Assembly (NCBI GenBank): GCA_001724265.1
Contig: MEDY01000097.1
Location: 1-64,000, forward strand
DNA: 64,000 bases
Direction of reading: 5' to 3'
Source: Rhizaria sp. SCN 62-66
Taxonomy: Eukaryota > Rhizaria, unplaced
Shown here: one piece after another, positions 9,904 to 20,203 of the stretch
How positions within the stretch are numbered: position 1 is the stretch's first letter
Layout of the letters: every line of letters begins with the position of its first letter
Notes under the pieces: model-generated
Seen by the model: only the letters and a program-made list of their open reading frames with translations
Databases searched by the model: none
What the model was told of the DNA's origin: nothing
Made by a program: the position numbers and the translations under genes

Positions 9904-12000
9904 TCACATAATGGTGCAGCACGTGTTGCCCTGGCTGACCTGCGAGGCCGCGGGGCGGTCCTGCGGCGCAAACTTCTCGAAGTTCCTGTTCTCGTCGGCC
10001 TTCTCCATCACCGACACAAGCTCCTCCTGCAGCGCGTAGAGCGAGACATAGCCGAAGTTCTGCACACGCAGCTTGAACTTGTCGTCGAGCTTGATGTGGC
10101 GGTACTTGGCCTTGTCGAAGTCGCCGATGTCGCGCAGCGACGCCGCGTTGACGTCGAAGCGGTTGGGCACGAACGGCGGGTCGATGTACCCGGCCTCGAG
10201 CAGCCCCCAGTCGATGGAGGAGAAGAAGCGGTGCTCCTTGATCTCCTCGATGCCGCGTTCGCCGCAGCCCAGGCGCAGCTCAGGCTTCTTCTGCAGCATG
10301 CCCGACAGCAGATGGATGGCGTCGCGCGAGAAGACGTCCGTGGGAAAAATAGGCTTCTTCTCAATCACGGCCTTGTCCAGGTCGGCCTCGGTCTTGCCCT
10401 TGAACGGCTTGGACCCGCACAGCATGCGGTAGAGCATGACGCCGTAGGAGAAGATGTCCGTCGCCGTGCCGTAAGGCCGGTTCTTGATCATCTCGGGCGA
10501 CGTGTACCCGGGCGTGCCGGCGTAGCCCTTGATCTTGACCGAGGTCATGACCGCCAGACCGAGGTCGGAGAGGCGGCAGTGGCCGTGGTGGTCCAACAGC
10601 ACGTTCTCCAGCTTCATGTCGCGGTAGATGGTCTGCTTCGAGTGCACGTGCTCCAGCCCCAGCAGAACCTGTGCGGCGTAAAACCGCGCGCGCTTCTCAG
10701 AGAACTTGCCCGCGTTGATGAGGTGGAACTTGAGGTCGCCGCCGAGCATGAGGTCCATGATGAAGTACAAGTTGTCTTCGTCCTGGAGCGCGTACTTGAG
10801 GTTGGTCACAAAGCTCGAGCTCATCATCGTCAGCACATTGCGCTCCTCGAGGATGTTGTCGAGTGCTGTCTTGACCTTAACGAGCTTCTTGTTAACGCAC
10901 TTCATGGCGTAGATAGAACCCGAGTTGGTCTTGCGGCACGCGTGCACGGCGCCGAAGCCGCCGCGGCCGAGCACGCGGAACGTGCTGAAGTCGCGCACTG
11001 ACACCTTGACAGTCTCGATGAACTTGCACCGGATGTACCGCTTGTAGAACTCGCTCTTGCAGAAGCGCGGGAACACGTCAAACTTGAGGTCGTTGAGCAC
11101 GTCCTGCGCCACTTCATCGAACAGGTTCTTGGGGGCTTCGCCGCGCAACACGCGCTCTTTGACGGCATCGACAGAGCGCCCGTACACGCCGATGGGGTTG
11201 TTCGCGGGCCCGATCAGCAGCATCGACGAGGGCGTCTCGGTGTACCGCTTGCCCGCGGGCGGCAGCTCGAGGCGCCCCGCGCTGGCGCTGTTTCCACCGC
11301 CGACGCCGGAGCCGCCCGAGCCCGCGGCGCCAGAGCCCAGAGACGTGCTCACGTCGGTTTTGTCGCCGCCAGAGCGGCCGCCGCCGCCGCCGCCGCTGCC
11401 GTCGCCGTCGCCGCTGAGGTTGCTGCCTGCGCCCGCCGCGCCGGCGCCGCGCCCGCGGCTGTGCGCGTTCTTCTGCTCGTCGCCGGCGCCGCCCTGTCCG
11501 CCCGCGGCGGCGCCGGGGGCCGTGCCGCCGGCCGCGTTGGAGTTGGACCCCGCGCCGCCGCCCTGGGCCTGCGCCGCGGCGCCCGCCTTGTTCTGCTGGT
11601 GGATGAGCTGGAAGACCGAGGACGCCTTGGCGAAGGCATACTGATCCCGGTCCTCCTGCGCCACGAAGCGCTGGTAGAGCAGCTTGGCGACGCGCTGGCG
11701 GGCCGACTCGAAGCGCATGGCGCGGTAGGCCTCGACGTCCTTGATGAAGATGGCGCGCTCGACCGAGTAGTCGCTGACGAGGAACGTCTTGAGCGAGTAG
11801 AAGCCGCACGGCTCGTGGAACACGCGGTCAAACGTGATCGCGCCCGAAGCGATGAGCTGCGCCTCGAGCTCGCGGAGCTCTTCGTACGGAGGGAGCTGAT
11901 TGAGCATCTCGAGCGAGACGCCCTTCTCTTCGACGGCCTTGAGGTACGCCGAGTTTTCAGCGATCTCCTCGATGTCCTCGAAAATGCCTTCGTCCAACAT
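9904..12000 (-). CDS. G-protein-coupled-receptor-kinase-like Ser/Thr kinase (RGS + AGC kinase, CaaX)
   Basis: 698 residues, ATG to TGA. The N-terminus starts directly in an RGS-homology region (about 1-145), interrupted by a Gly/Ala/Ser-rich insert at about 150-245, then resumes with the last RGS helices (LNDLKFDVFPRFCKSEFYKR) before the kinase domain. Kinase landmarks: glycine loop GRGGFGAV near 343-350, ATP-binding Lys367 (AMKCV), catalytic Asp461 (YRDMKLEN) and Asp479 in DLG, the DLG form typical of GRKs. An AGC C-tail follows. The last residues are NTCCTIM, a CaaX box with an extra upstream Cys, predicting farnesylation and perhaps palmitoylation, as in visual GRKs. Role inferred: phosphorylation of activated receptors at membranes. 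No receptor gene is in the window; a GRK-like paralogue lies at 62777 onward. Confidence 0.9.
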   Translation of the reverse strand: MLDEGIFEDIEEIAENSAYLKAVEEKGVSLEMLNQLPPYEELRELEAQLIASGAITFDRVFHEPCGFYSLKTFLVSDYSVERAIFIKDVEAYRAMRFESARQRVAKLLYQRFVAQEDRDQYAFAKASSVFQLIHQQNKAGAAAQAQGGGAGSNSNAAGGTAPGAAAGGQGGAGDEQKNAHSRGRGAGAAGAGSNLSGDGDGSGGGGGGRSGGDKTDVSTSLGSGAAGSGGSGVGGGNSASAGRLELPPAGKRYTETPSSMLLIGPANNPIGVYGRSVDAVKERVLRGEAPKNLFDEVAQDVLNDLKFDVFPRFCKSEFYKRYIRCKFIETVKVSVRDFSTFRVLGRGGFGAVHACRKTNSGSIYAMKCVNKKLVKVKTALDNILEERNVLTMMSSSFVTNLKYALQDEDNLYFIMDLMLGGDLKFHLINAGKFSEKRARFYAAQVLLGLEHVHSKQTIYRDMKLENVLLDHHGHCRLSDLGLAVMTSVKIKGYAGTPGYTSPEMIKNRPYGTATDIFSYGVMLYRMLCGSKPFKGKTEADLDKAVIEKKPIFPTDVFSRDAIHLLSGMLQKKPELRLGCGERGIEEIKEHRFFSSIDWGLLEAGYIDPPFVPNRFDVNAASLRDIGDFDKAKYRHIKLDDKFKLRVQNFGYVSLYALQEELVSVMEKADENRNFEKFAPQDRPAASQVSQGNTCCTIM

Positions 12001-14051
12001 TGTGCTCTGGGGGTGCTCGGTGACTCTGAGTCCGACTGGGGCGCTGTGCTGGGCTAGACTGTGCTGGGCTGGGCGGCGGTGGCGCGCTGTTGTGGGGAAA
12101 GTGTTTACGGTGGCGTAGGTCTAAGTGAAAGACGGGGTTTTAGCTTTGACTGCGGTCGACTGGTGTCAGACTATAAAAGAAGCCTTGCTCGTTGACACAA
12201 CAGTGGTTGCAACAAAAGGCGTCGTGGGCTAGGTAAGTAAGAAAGTTTTAGTCGGCGATTTAAGTGACGACAGCGAAGCACCAAGACTAGGTAGCTGTGC
12301 TTGTTTTGTGTTTTGCGCTGCTGTCGTCAGCGGCGCTGCGTGCGTGTGTGCGAGCGTGCTCGAGACAGACAGCGGCCGGGAGAGCGACTAGACTGCTGCT
12401 GGCTGCTGCTGTTGTGGCAAGCGGCGGCGAGCAGCGAGCGATTGACTGCGAGCGGCGAGCTTTTGACTGCTGGCTGCGAGGGCGCGGCGAGGCGACAGCC
12501 GAGGTGGCAGCGCTGCGGGAACCTCCTGCGCGCGAGACACAAGAGCGGAAGAGCAAAAACAAGCAACGGACAGAGTGAGCAGTGGGATAAGAAAAAATAT
12601 GGCTTGGTAGGGAGTGAGCAAAGCAGCAGAGCGTGCGCGCAAAGCGCAAAGGAAGGGCGGGCGCGGGAAGTGAGGGAGAAACGTACGAAGGAAGCAGTGG
12701 CTGGGCGAGCGAAGACCCGGGCCAGAGCAGGAGAAAGCGGGAGGCTTTCTCGCGGAAACGGGACGCAGACAAGCTCTAGTGTGAGCTGGACAGGGCACTA
12801 CTCGTCGCGAAGGACTGGAGAGAGAGGCGCGGAAAGGCTGCGGGAGGGTCGGGAGAAGGGATTGAGACGGAGAGCGCCGGAGGGGAGAAAGAGGGTGAGA
12901 TGGGGCGATATCAAGGCAGATACAAAGAGAGAAGAATGAAAGCAGTATAAACTATACAGAAAACAAAACAAGGCCGTTATAATGATTCAAACGGGGACTG
13001 GGGACCACTTCATTAGACGGCGTGATACTGACTTCAAACTGTACTCGGGTGAGCTCCACTCCGCGCTCTCTTATGGCTTCTAGAAGAGCGACTGAAGAGC
13101 AAGCAGCGGCCAGTTCAACAAGATCAAAGGGTACGAGTCACTCGTCATTAACGACACCAGACTCTGAGGCGCGATATTTCAAGGCTGGTCGTCTTGAGGA
13201 CATTCACCGCTCAAAAGTCGGGCAACTGAGCGTGTGCTGAAAGCGGCCTCCGAAAAAGGAACAGAAGGACATAAAGTCGTGCTCTGGCAGCGGTGCTTCA
13301 AACAAAAATAGATACTATGCTGGCGGAATCTCACGGTATTAATCCGATGCGTGGGTAAGCCAGATGAACATGTCGCTAGAGTCTTGTGAATATGATGACA
13401 CTCGCCACCCCACAAACAGCAAGATCCTTGTTAGGCTTGCTCACGGTCACTTTGCAGAGCCGCTTATTGAAGTAAACCAAGAGTTTGAAGAGCATAACAA
13501 TCGAGTTTGCGGCAATAATTTCGAAATGTTATTAAATGCTTTTGATTGTATATTGTAGCTGTATTGTCTTTGCTAAGGAACGATTGATTGCTGCGATATC
13601 TGATGCGGGAGTTCGAGAACCAAGCCTTGTACGAGGCCAACTTTGTCATATCCCAAGGGATAAAGCGGGTCATATGAAGTCTCATGCATGCCACGCTTTG
13701 TTTTCAGCAATTTGTGCTTTTAACCTACCTTGTGAGACTGGCTGTTCCTCTTTACGGCGTCATCATGGGTTTAGATCCGCTGCTTTGTGATACTGACCTC
13801 GCATCCAGTCTTGCGCTGATGTGCATCTATCATTGTAATTTTCGGCATGATATTTACACTGTTCTGAAGTGACTTTGATGGAATCTTTTAAAAATAGTGC
13901 GGTTCATTTTCAAAATGTTATCTAAAACTCACTAGTACAATTCTACTCCCTTCTTTTCGCTCTTTTCTTCATTCAACTTTACGTTCGTGGTCACAATCAC
14001 TCACTATTATATTTTGCTTCCTACATCGCCTTCACCTTTATCAGATCGGCG
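12001..14051. promoter_or_regulatory. Divergent intergenic region between GRK and CSN1 genes
   Basis: About 2 kb. From 12000 to 12930 the plus strand is G/A-rich, so the GRK sense strand is pyrimidine-rich, as in the leaders of other genes here. From 12930 to 13900 it is AT-rich and holds several short ORFs (13022-13240, 13364-13558, 13536-13790, 13684-13872, all plus strand) that match no family I know and have AT-ending codons unlike neighbouring genes. A pyrimidine-rich stretch precedes the CSN1 start. Confidence 0.5.
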
Positions 14052-15243
14052 ATGAGTGCGATGTCGGACTCCGCGAGTCTTTTAGACTCTAGCACGGACC
14101 CGTTTGGTACGTAACCCTTTTGTCTTATCGCTCTACATGCTTCGTCTCCCATCCAGACTTTCCACCTTCTCACCCAACACATGCCATTTGTCCCTCGCTG
14201 CTTCCATCCCACAGAACTCCCGTCGTTCGCGCTGCTCTCCCCGCCGCTGCTGGCCTCGGTCACCGCGCGCCTCTCCGCGCTGCCGCCCGTTTCGCGCCTG
14301 CATCGGCTCATCGCACTCCACGCGACCTCGAACTCTCTCCACCCGACCGCCCCGCCCGCCGCCTCCGCCGCGTCCGTCGCCGCGCACTGCGCCGCGATGC
14401 CGCAGCTCATCTCGGCCATGGCCTCCGCCGCCACGGAGACCACATCCGCGCCCGTCTGGGCCGAACTTGCCTCGTCTCTTCCTGCATCCTTTGCCGCTTC
14501 GTCTTCATCGTCGTCGTACGACCCGCACTCGCAGTCGGCGTCGTCGTCGCAGCAGGCGGCCATGCTCCGCGCCTTCGCTGGCCCGCGCCTGCCCGCGCTC
14601 GACTCCTGGCGCGCCGAGGCGACCGAGACGGCCTTTAGCGCGCGCCAGGCCGCTGAGGCCACGCTCGCCAAGGCGCGAGAACGCGTCGACTCGGCCGCGA
14701 TGGCCACCGCCTACGCCGCGTTGGGCGAGGCCATGCTCGCGCAGTCGCAGTTCATCGTCGCTTACAACGCCTACGAGGAGGCCGCTGCCGCCGCGGACAC
14801 CGCGTTTGCCTCGAACCCCAAGGTAGGCGCGTCCGAGGCCGCCGCCGTGGCCGCCGCGGTCGCCAGCAGTGAGGTCCCGACGCCCGGCTCGGTCTGCCCC
14901 ACCACGGGCGCGATGCTGCTCTCGCTCTCATTGCCGGCGCGCGCCGAGCCGGGCGCGCTGCTCGTCTTCGCGGCGCGCGCGCGCTTGCTCGCGCTTCAAT
15001 GCGTGTTCGCGCACCAGCTCTCCGACGCGCCGTACACGCCCTCGCCGTACCCGCCCGACTCCAAAGTCTTCACCGGCGCGATCCCATCGCGCCCGGACAT
15101 CCTGCACACGGCCATGCACGCCAAGTGGCTTGCCCCCGCGCTCGCGCTTACCAAGCCCGCCGCCGCCGCCGGCGTCACGACGCCGCCCGACGTCGCCGCA
15201 GGGCTCGCCGCGCTCGCTGCGCTGCAGCTGCTGCTCCTGGCCC

Positions 15244-15274
<31 letters not shown>

Positions 15275-16340
15275 AAATGGCAGCGGCAGCGGCAGCGGCG
15301 GCGGCGCCAGCGAGCACGCACTCGTGGCCCGCGCGACGCACGCCGCCGCGGAGACGGCCGCGGGCACGGGCGCGGGGCCCGCTCTGCAGCAGGCGTGGCA
15401 GGCGCTCTCCATGTGGTCCTTCGCTTTCGACCCAAATACACGCACAGGCGCTGCCAGTGCGAGTGAGAGCGCGGGCTCGCAGGGCGCGCGCTCGCCGCTG
15501 CCGTTGCTGCTGAGCGCGGCGGACACGGCGGACCTGTTTGCGCTGCTCACCCTTGCAGTCAAGCCCGCCGCCGAGGTCCGCGACCTGTACAACGCCGCCA
15601 CGAGCACCGCCACTGCCGGCGCCGGCGCTGGCGCGAATGCTGCCCAGGACGCGTGGACGCGCAAGTCGCTCGCGGCGGCGGCGGACGCGTCCCCGCATGC
15701 GCAGGCGCTGCTGCAGGCGAGCGCCACGTCGAGCTTCGGCGCGCTCTGGCCCGCGCTCGCGGCCGCGCACGCGCACACGGTCACTTCGCTGCCGCGCCTG
15801 CGCAACGTGCTTGCGCTGCTGCCCGCGCGCGCCGCTGCCCACGCGACCGTGGCGTGCGCGCGCGTCTTCGCCCGCGTGCCGCTGTCGGCGCTCGCCGCGC
15901 GCCTGGCGCTGCCGGTGCCCGCTGTGCGCGCGTTCGTCGCAGTGCAGACCGCGCAGGGAGAGATCCCCGCGCGGCTTACCTTCGAGCCGCGCGCGGAAGC
16001 TAAGCCGCATCACCAGCAGCAGCAGCTGCAGCACGAAGGCGAGAGCGAGTGGGGCGGCTGGGGCGCGTCCTGGGCCCAGCCTTCTTCATCTTCTGTTTCT
16101 GCTTCGGCTGAGGGGGACTCAGCCGACTCTGGGCTCGAGGAGCGTCTCGTGGCCGTCGACGCGGGCGTTGTGACCGCGACCGCGGCCGTCGCGCTGGCCG
16201 CTGCGGCGGCGCGCGCGCAGCGGGGTCCGGTGGAGCGCGCTACGGCGGCGCTGTCGGGCCATGCCATGGGCTGGACTGTCGCTGCCACCGTGCTCAGGGA
16301 CGGGGCGCGTCACTCTGCGGACGCTGCGACTATGGGTTGA
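14052..16340 (+). CDS. CSN1/Rpn7-like PCI-domain protein (COP9 signalosome subunit 1 candidate)
   Basis: Spliced model: exon 1 at 14052-14106, intron 14107-14214, exon 2 at 14215-16340; 726 residues ending TGA. Exon 1 reads MSAMSDSASLLDSSTDPF and joins in phase to ELPSFALLSPP. A helical repeat region follows, with LDSWRAEATETAFSARQAAE and a stretch near the first third resembling the Rpn7/CSN1 domain. About residues 575-625 give the winged-helix part of a PCI domain (LSALAARLALPVPAVRAFV, then QGEIPARLTF). The known role of CSN1 is scaffolding the complex that removes NEDD8 from cullins; Rpn7 of the proteasome lid is the alternative. Ala-rich inserts interrupt the middle. Family assignment is good, CSN1 over Rpn7 is a judgement from the N-terminus. 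Confidence 0.68.
14107..14214 (+). other. Spliceosomal intron in CSN1-like gene
   Basis: 108 nt, donor GTACGT, acceptor CCACAG, phase 1. It contains TTCTCAC with the A at 14172, 42 nt before the acceptor. Removing it joins a short ATG-containing exon in frame to the PCI protein. Confidence 0.85.
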
Positions 16341-16893
16341 ACACAGTGTGATGCATTCCGATGCAATGCGAGGTCATGTTTGCAGGGCCAGATGTCTTGA
16401 TGCAATTTCGTAGCTTTTTTTTGCATGATATGGCCAAATGAAGATTTGATTGATTGATCAGAAACTGTGTATTATAATTTTCAACTCTGTTGATTTACAC
16501 GTATAAAAGTTCATCAAAAAAATATATCATGTCTTGTTCATCGTGCAAAACAAGAGTCATTAAGTTCAAACGCGAATGACAAAAGCGGCACGTGACAACG
16601 ACAATAACGTTGTCATTCTGTGACCAATAACTGAGCTGTGTGTGTGACAGACAGTTCACAGTCACAGAATATGTACACGCACGCAAAACGTACACGGGCG
16701 CGTCCCCACGGAATGCGCTCAAAACTCACTAAGTAGTCGAAATAAAGCAATATTAGATGATATTACAGAACTGATACCGACGCATAAGCGGTGATTTAGT
16801 ATCAGCAAAAAGAATGGCACTGCAATGCAATGTAACCAACAAAGTCGGCCCGATCTGCGACCACCTTTGCGTGGTTCGACAGAAGCGACACGC
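16341..16893. other. Convergent intergenic spacer
   Basis: AT-rich 3' spacer between the CSN1-like and PLAA genes. No gene recognised. Confidence 0.6.
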
Positions 16894-19428
16894 TTAGATG
16901 TCGCCGAACACGACCTTGATGTCGTGCGCAAGGTCCCGCACAGCGGCGGAGTCGCTCTTGGCGCACACGGCGCGCAGCGCGCTCATCTTGGCAGCCACGT
17001 CTGCGGCCATGGCGCGCGCCTGCGCGAGCGCGGGGTCACCGCCGGAGGACTTCGTGGCGAGCGCGATGACGGGCTTGATGTTGGCCAGCGCGGGCGCGAC
17101 CTGCGCAATCGAGACGAGCGTCGCAACGGCCTGGTACTGCGCCTCGGCGCCTGGCAGCGTGCCCGCGGCAATGGCGGCCGGCACGGCGGCGAGCAGGTCC
17201 GCGAAAGTCTTCATCAGCAGCGGCGACGTCGCCATGCCGCGGAGCCGGCCCAGCGCGACGGTGAGGTTGAACAGCACGCGCACGGCCTCGGCGCGGAAGC
17301 GCGCGGGCGCCGCGGGGGCGAGCGCGCCCGCAGCCAGCTCAGAGATGAAGTTGTAAAAGATCGCCACGGGCTCCGGCGCGGCCGCAGTGGGCGACGAGGG
17401 ACTCTCACCGGGCGCTGGGCTGCGGTAGACGATCCAATTGCCCATGGCCTGCAGGCACAGCACGACGTTGCCGACCACGGCGCCCGGCTGCGCGGCCGTG
17501 GAGACGTGGTCGTACAGCAGCTTGGACACGCCGATGAAGGCGTCGTCGGTCACCATGGGGTTCACCAACACGGCGTTGGCGCCCTTGTGCGCCATGAGCA
17601 CGCGGAACAGGTCCAGGCACGGCGTGATCTGCGCCGCGGGCCAGCGCAGCAGCTTGGCGACCACGGCGCGCGCGGCCGCGGTGAAGACGGGCGCCTCGAT
17701 GCGCGTGGCGTGTTCAGCACATCGCAACACGACGCCGGTCAGCGTGGCCTGCTCCTCGGCCGTCAGTGCCAGCGAGCGCGCGGAGGCGTCGGCTGACGCG
17801 GCCAGCTCGCCGCTGCGCCGCAGCAGCGCGTCGCGCATCAGCGCCGCGTTGCAGGTCGACACGCCCGCAAAGCCGGCCGAGCGCCACGTGGGCGTCTGCA
17901 GCAGCTGCACCGCGGCGGCGGCGGCGGCGACGCGCTCACTGCGCGCGCGCACGGCGTCCTGGTCGACCAGAGGGGTAATAAACGCGACGATCTCACTGTG
18001 GTAGTCGACGGGCAGCCCGTGGCGCGTAATGAAGCTCGCGGCAATCTCATCCGGGTCGTCGTCCTTGTTGAACGGCAGCTGCAGCGGCGGCAGCGACGGG
18101 TCGATGTCCACGGGCACCAGGCAGTCGTACTCGACGCCCTGGTAGAGCTTCTTCTGCGGCGCGCTCTCGTCCTTGCTCTTGGTGCCGATGGCCTCGCCCT
18201 GCAGCTCCCACTCCATCGCATCGTCGGACCAGAGGAACACCATCGGCCGCCCTTGGTCGTTGACGATCACCGTCCGCGGCTCCTTCGGCGCGGGCGGCTG
18301 CAGCAGTACGTCGAGCCCAGGCAGCGACGCAACATCAATGGCGTTCGCGCCCTTGGGCTTGAACAGCGCCTCGAACGCGCGCTGCTCCTCCTCGCCGGCG
18401 GCGCGCGCGGGATCCGCTGTGAGGATGATAACGCCGCCGGCACCGATGGCGACAACGTCGCCGTTGCCCAGCGCCACGAGCGCGCGCGCGGGCTGCGGCA
18501 GCGCAACCGTGGCCACGCGCGAGGCGCCCGCGCCGTCGGCGTTGAGGCGGAAGAAGGCGATCGTCTTGTCGTCGCCGGCGGCCGCGATGAGGTTGAGGGA
18601 CGGAATGAATGCAATGTCGTAGATGAACTCGGGCTGGTCAGGTCCGGGGACGAAGGCCTGGAAGCGGGCAAGCGCGGAGCCGTCGCGCGCCCAGAGCTTG
18701 ACCCAGCCGTCGTTGCCGGCCGAGAGCACGCCCAGCGGGTGCGGGATGAGCCGCCGGATCAAGTGACCGTGGGCCTGCTCCACAGTAGCGAGCCGCTCCA
18801 GACGGCCCGACGGCTCGCCAGAACTCGCACTCGAACTCGCACTCGCGCTGGCGCTCGAGGACGAAGACGATGCGCTCGCGGGGGTGTACTCGGAGGCGGG
18901 AAGGAGGCGGTCGAAGTGGAGCTCCTTGCTGCCGGAGCCGGAGACGAGGACGTCGGTGCCCGGGATGAGGCAGAGCGTGGTGGCATACACGTGCGGCTTG
19001 TCGCTCGACTGGAGCTCGTTGCCGCGCCACGTCTTGATGCAGCCGTCCCAGCCGCCCGTAACAACGGTGCCGTCGGCGGTGAACTCGATAGAGCCCACGG
19101 CACCGGAGTGGCCCGAGAGGCGCGCGAGCACGGTGCCGTCGGAGAGGGACACGGCTACTTCGCGGTCGCCGCCGCCGGAGATCACACTGCCTTCGGGGAA
19201 GACGGGGTGGCCCACGGGCACGGGCGCAACAGTGAAAACAATACCTTCGTGCACGGAGGGCGCGACAGCGCCCGGCTGGAAGTCGCTGCCGCCAGGCTTG
19301 GAGCAGTGGAACTGGGTGATGGTGCCGCTCTGATCGCCGATGAGCAGCGTCGAGGCGTCGGCCAGCGCGCCGCAGCGGGGCAGGCCCGTCCCGTTGAGAA
19401 GCGAGCTCAGCTGGTATTTCACAGACAT
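16894..19428 (-). CDS. PLAA: PLAA / Doa1 / Ufd3-like ubiquitin-binding WD40 protein
   Basis: 844 residues, ATG to TAA, near the usual length of the family. An N-terminal WD40 propeller (about 1-310) contains VISGGGDREVAVSLSDGTVL and TVVTGGWDGCIKTW repeats. A PFU ubiquitin-binding domain lies at about 430-490 (QGVEYDCLVPVDIDPSLPPL, then LPFNKDDDPDEIAASFI). The C-terminal third is an all-helical PUL/armadillo domain that in known members binds the AAA ATPase Cdc48/p97. Known role: handing ubiquitinated cargo to Cdc48 in ubiquitin recycling and endosomal or ribosome-associated degradation. A Ser/Ala stretch sits between WD repeats near residues 190-210. The start was chosen as the first ATG in front of the propeller. 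Confidence 0.93.
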   Translation of the reverse strand: MSVKYQLSSLLNGTGLPRCGALADASTLLIGDQSGTITQFHCSKPGGSDFQPGAVAPSVHEGIVFTVAPVPVGHPVFPEGSVISGGGDREVAVSLSDGTVLARLSGHSGAVGSIEFTADGTVVTGGWDGCIKTWRGNELQSSDKPHVYATTLCLIPGTDVLVSGSGSKELHFDRLLPASEYTPASASSSSSSASASASSSASSGEPSGRLERLATVEQAHGHLIRRLIPHPLGVLSAGNDGWVKLWARDGSALARFQAFVPGPDQPEFIYDIAFIPSLNLIAAAGDDKTIAFFRLNADGAGASRVATVALPQPARALVALGNGDVVAIGAGGVIILTADPARAAGEEEQRAFEALFKPKGANAIDVASLPGLDVLLQPPAPKEPRTVIVNDQGRPMVFLWSDDAMEWELQGEAIGTKSKDESAPQKKLYQGVEYDCLVPVDIDPSLPPLQLPFNKDDDPDEIAASFITRHGLPVDYHSEIVAFITPLVDQDAVRARSERVAAAAAAVQLLQTPTWRSAGFAGVSTCNAALMRDALLRRSGELAASADASARSLALTAEEQATLTGVVLRCAEHATRIEAPVFTAAARAVVAKLLRWPAAQITPCLDLFRVLMAHKGANAVLVNPMVTDDAFIGVSKLLYDHVSTAAQPGAVVGNVVLCLQAMGNWIVYRSPAPGESPSSPTAAAPEPVAIFYNFISELAAGALAPAAPARFRAEAVRVLFNLTVALGRLRGMATSPLLMKTFADLLAAVPAAIAAGTLPGAEAQYQAVATLVSIAQVAPALANIKPVIALATKSSGGDPALAQARAMAADVAAKMSALRAVCAKSDSAAVRDLAHDIKVVFGDI

Positions 19429-20203
19429 CGCACGCTATGAAGTAGATAATGCGCAGTATGGGAAGAGCCGGAGCGATGAAAGGTAGCAGCAGAGGTGTGA
19501 GAACGAAGGTTCGAAGGAACAAGCGGGTCAAGAGCAAAGCAAGTTAAAATCAACACATCTACTACGCGCTGTCAGTAGGATCTCACGCTCAAAAAAGAAT
19601 ATCATATTGTAAAGTATAATGACACTCTGAGAGTGGCAAAAACAAAAACAAACAACGAGTCTATGCGCAAGAGTTCAGCCTACGAAATATGCTGACTCTC
19701 CAACCACAAAAGCTTTTTGCCGCTGCCCACACACACCGAAGATCCGAGAGCATCAAAAAGCGCAGACAATATAAAACGTGCTTGAATATGGTCTCGATAA
19801 AGAGATATGAGTTAAAAATTACGATATGTTTCAGATTGCATTGTATTATTTATGATATCAGAAAAGAAAAGTTATTTTGTCCTAGACTATATGTTTTCTT
19901 GCACACGTAAATAGACACACTACCACCCCGCGCCATTTCTCGTTATTGTACACAGCAACAATAATTACTTAAACATGCTGTGTCGAGACGACGCTGACGG
20001 CGGCAGTGCACCCCGAGGCCCGCACCGGCCCTCACTACAGTAGTATCACTCCCATACCAACGGGAGTGTGTGCGGCGCATGCAATCACACCCTACACATC
20101 ATCATCATTTCACCACCCACACTGACTTCTTCCACGCCGCCGCCGACCGCGGCACATCCAGCACAGCAGCATCGCCCGTGCGGCGCGCTCACAGCGCGAG
20201 CAT
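19429..20203. other. Intergenic region upstream of PLAA gene
   Basis: AT-rich spacer between the 5' end of the PLAA gene and the 3' end of the eIF3b gene, both leftward. The minus strand carries TTCTCAC near 19496 followed after about 60 nt by TAG just before the PLAA ATG, so a leader intron is possible, but I found no matching donor. Confidence 0.4.

Noticed and set aside
9820-11001. 393-codon plus-strand ORF over the GRK gene
   Set aside because: Antisense shadow of the kinase frame; no recognisable domain and it reads through the GRK C-lobe.
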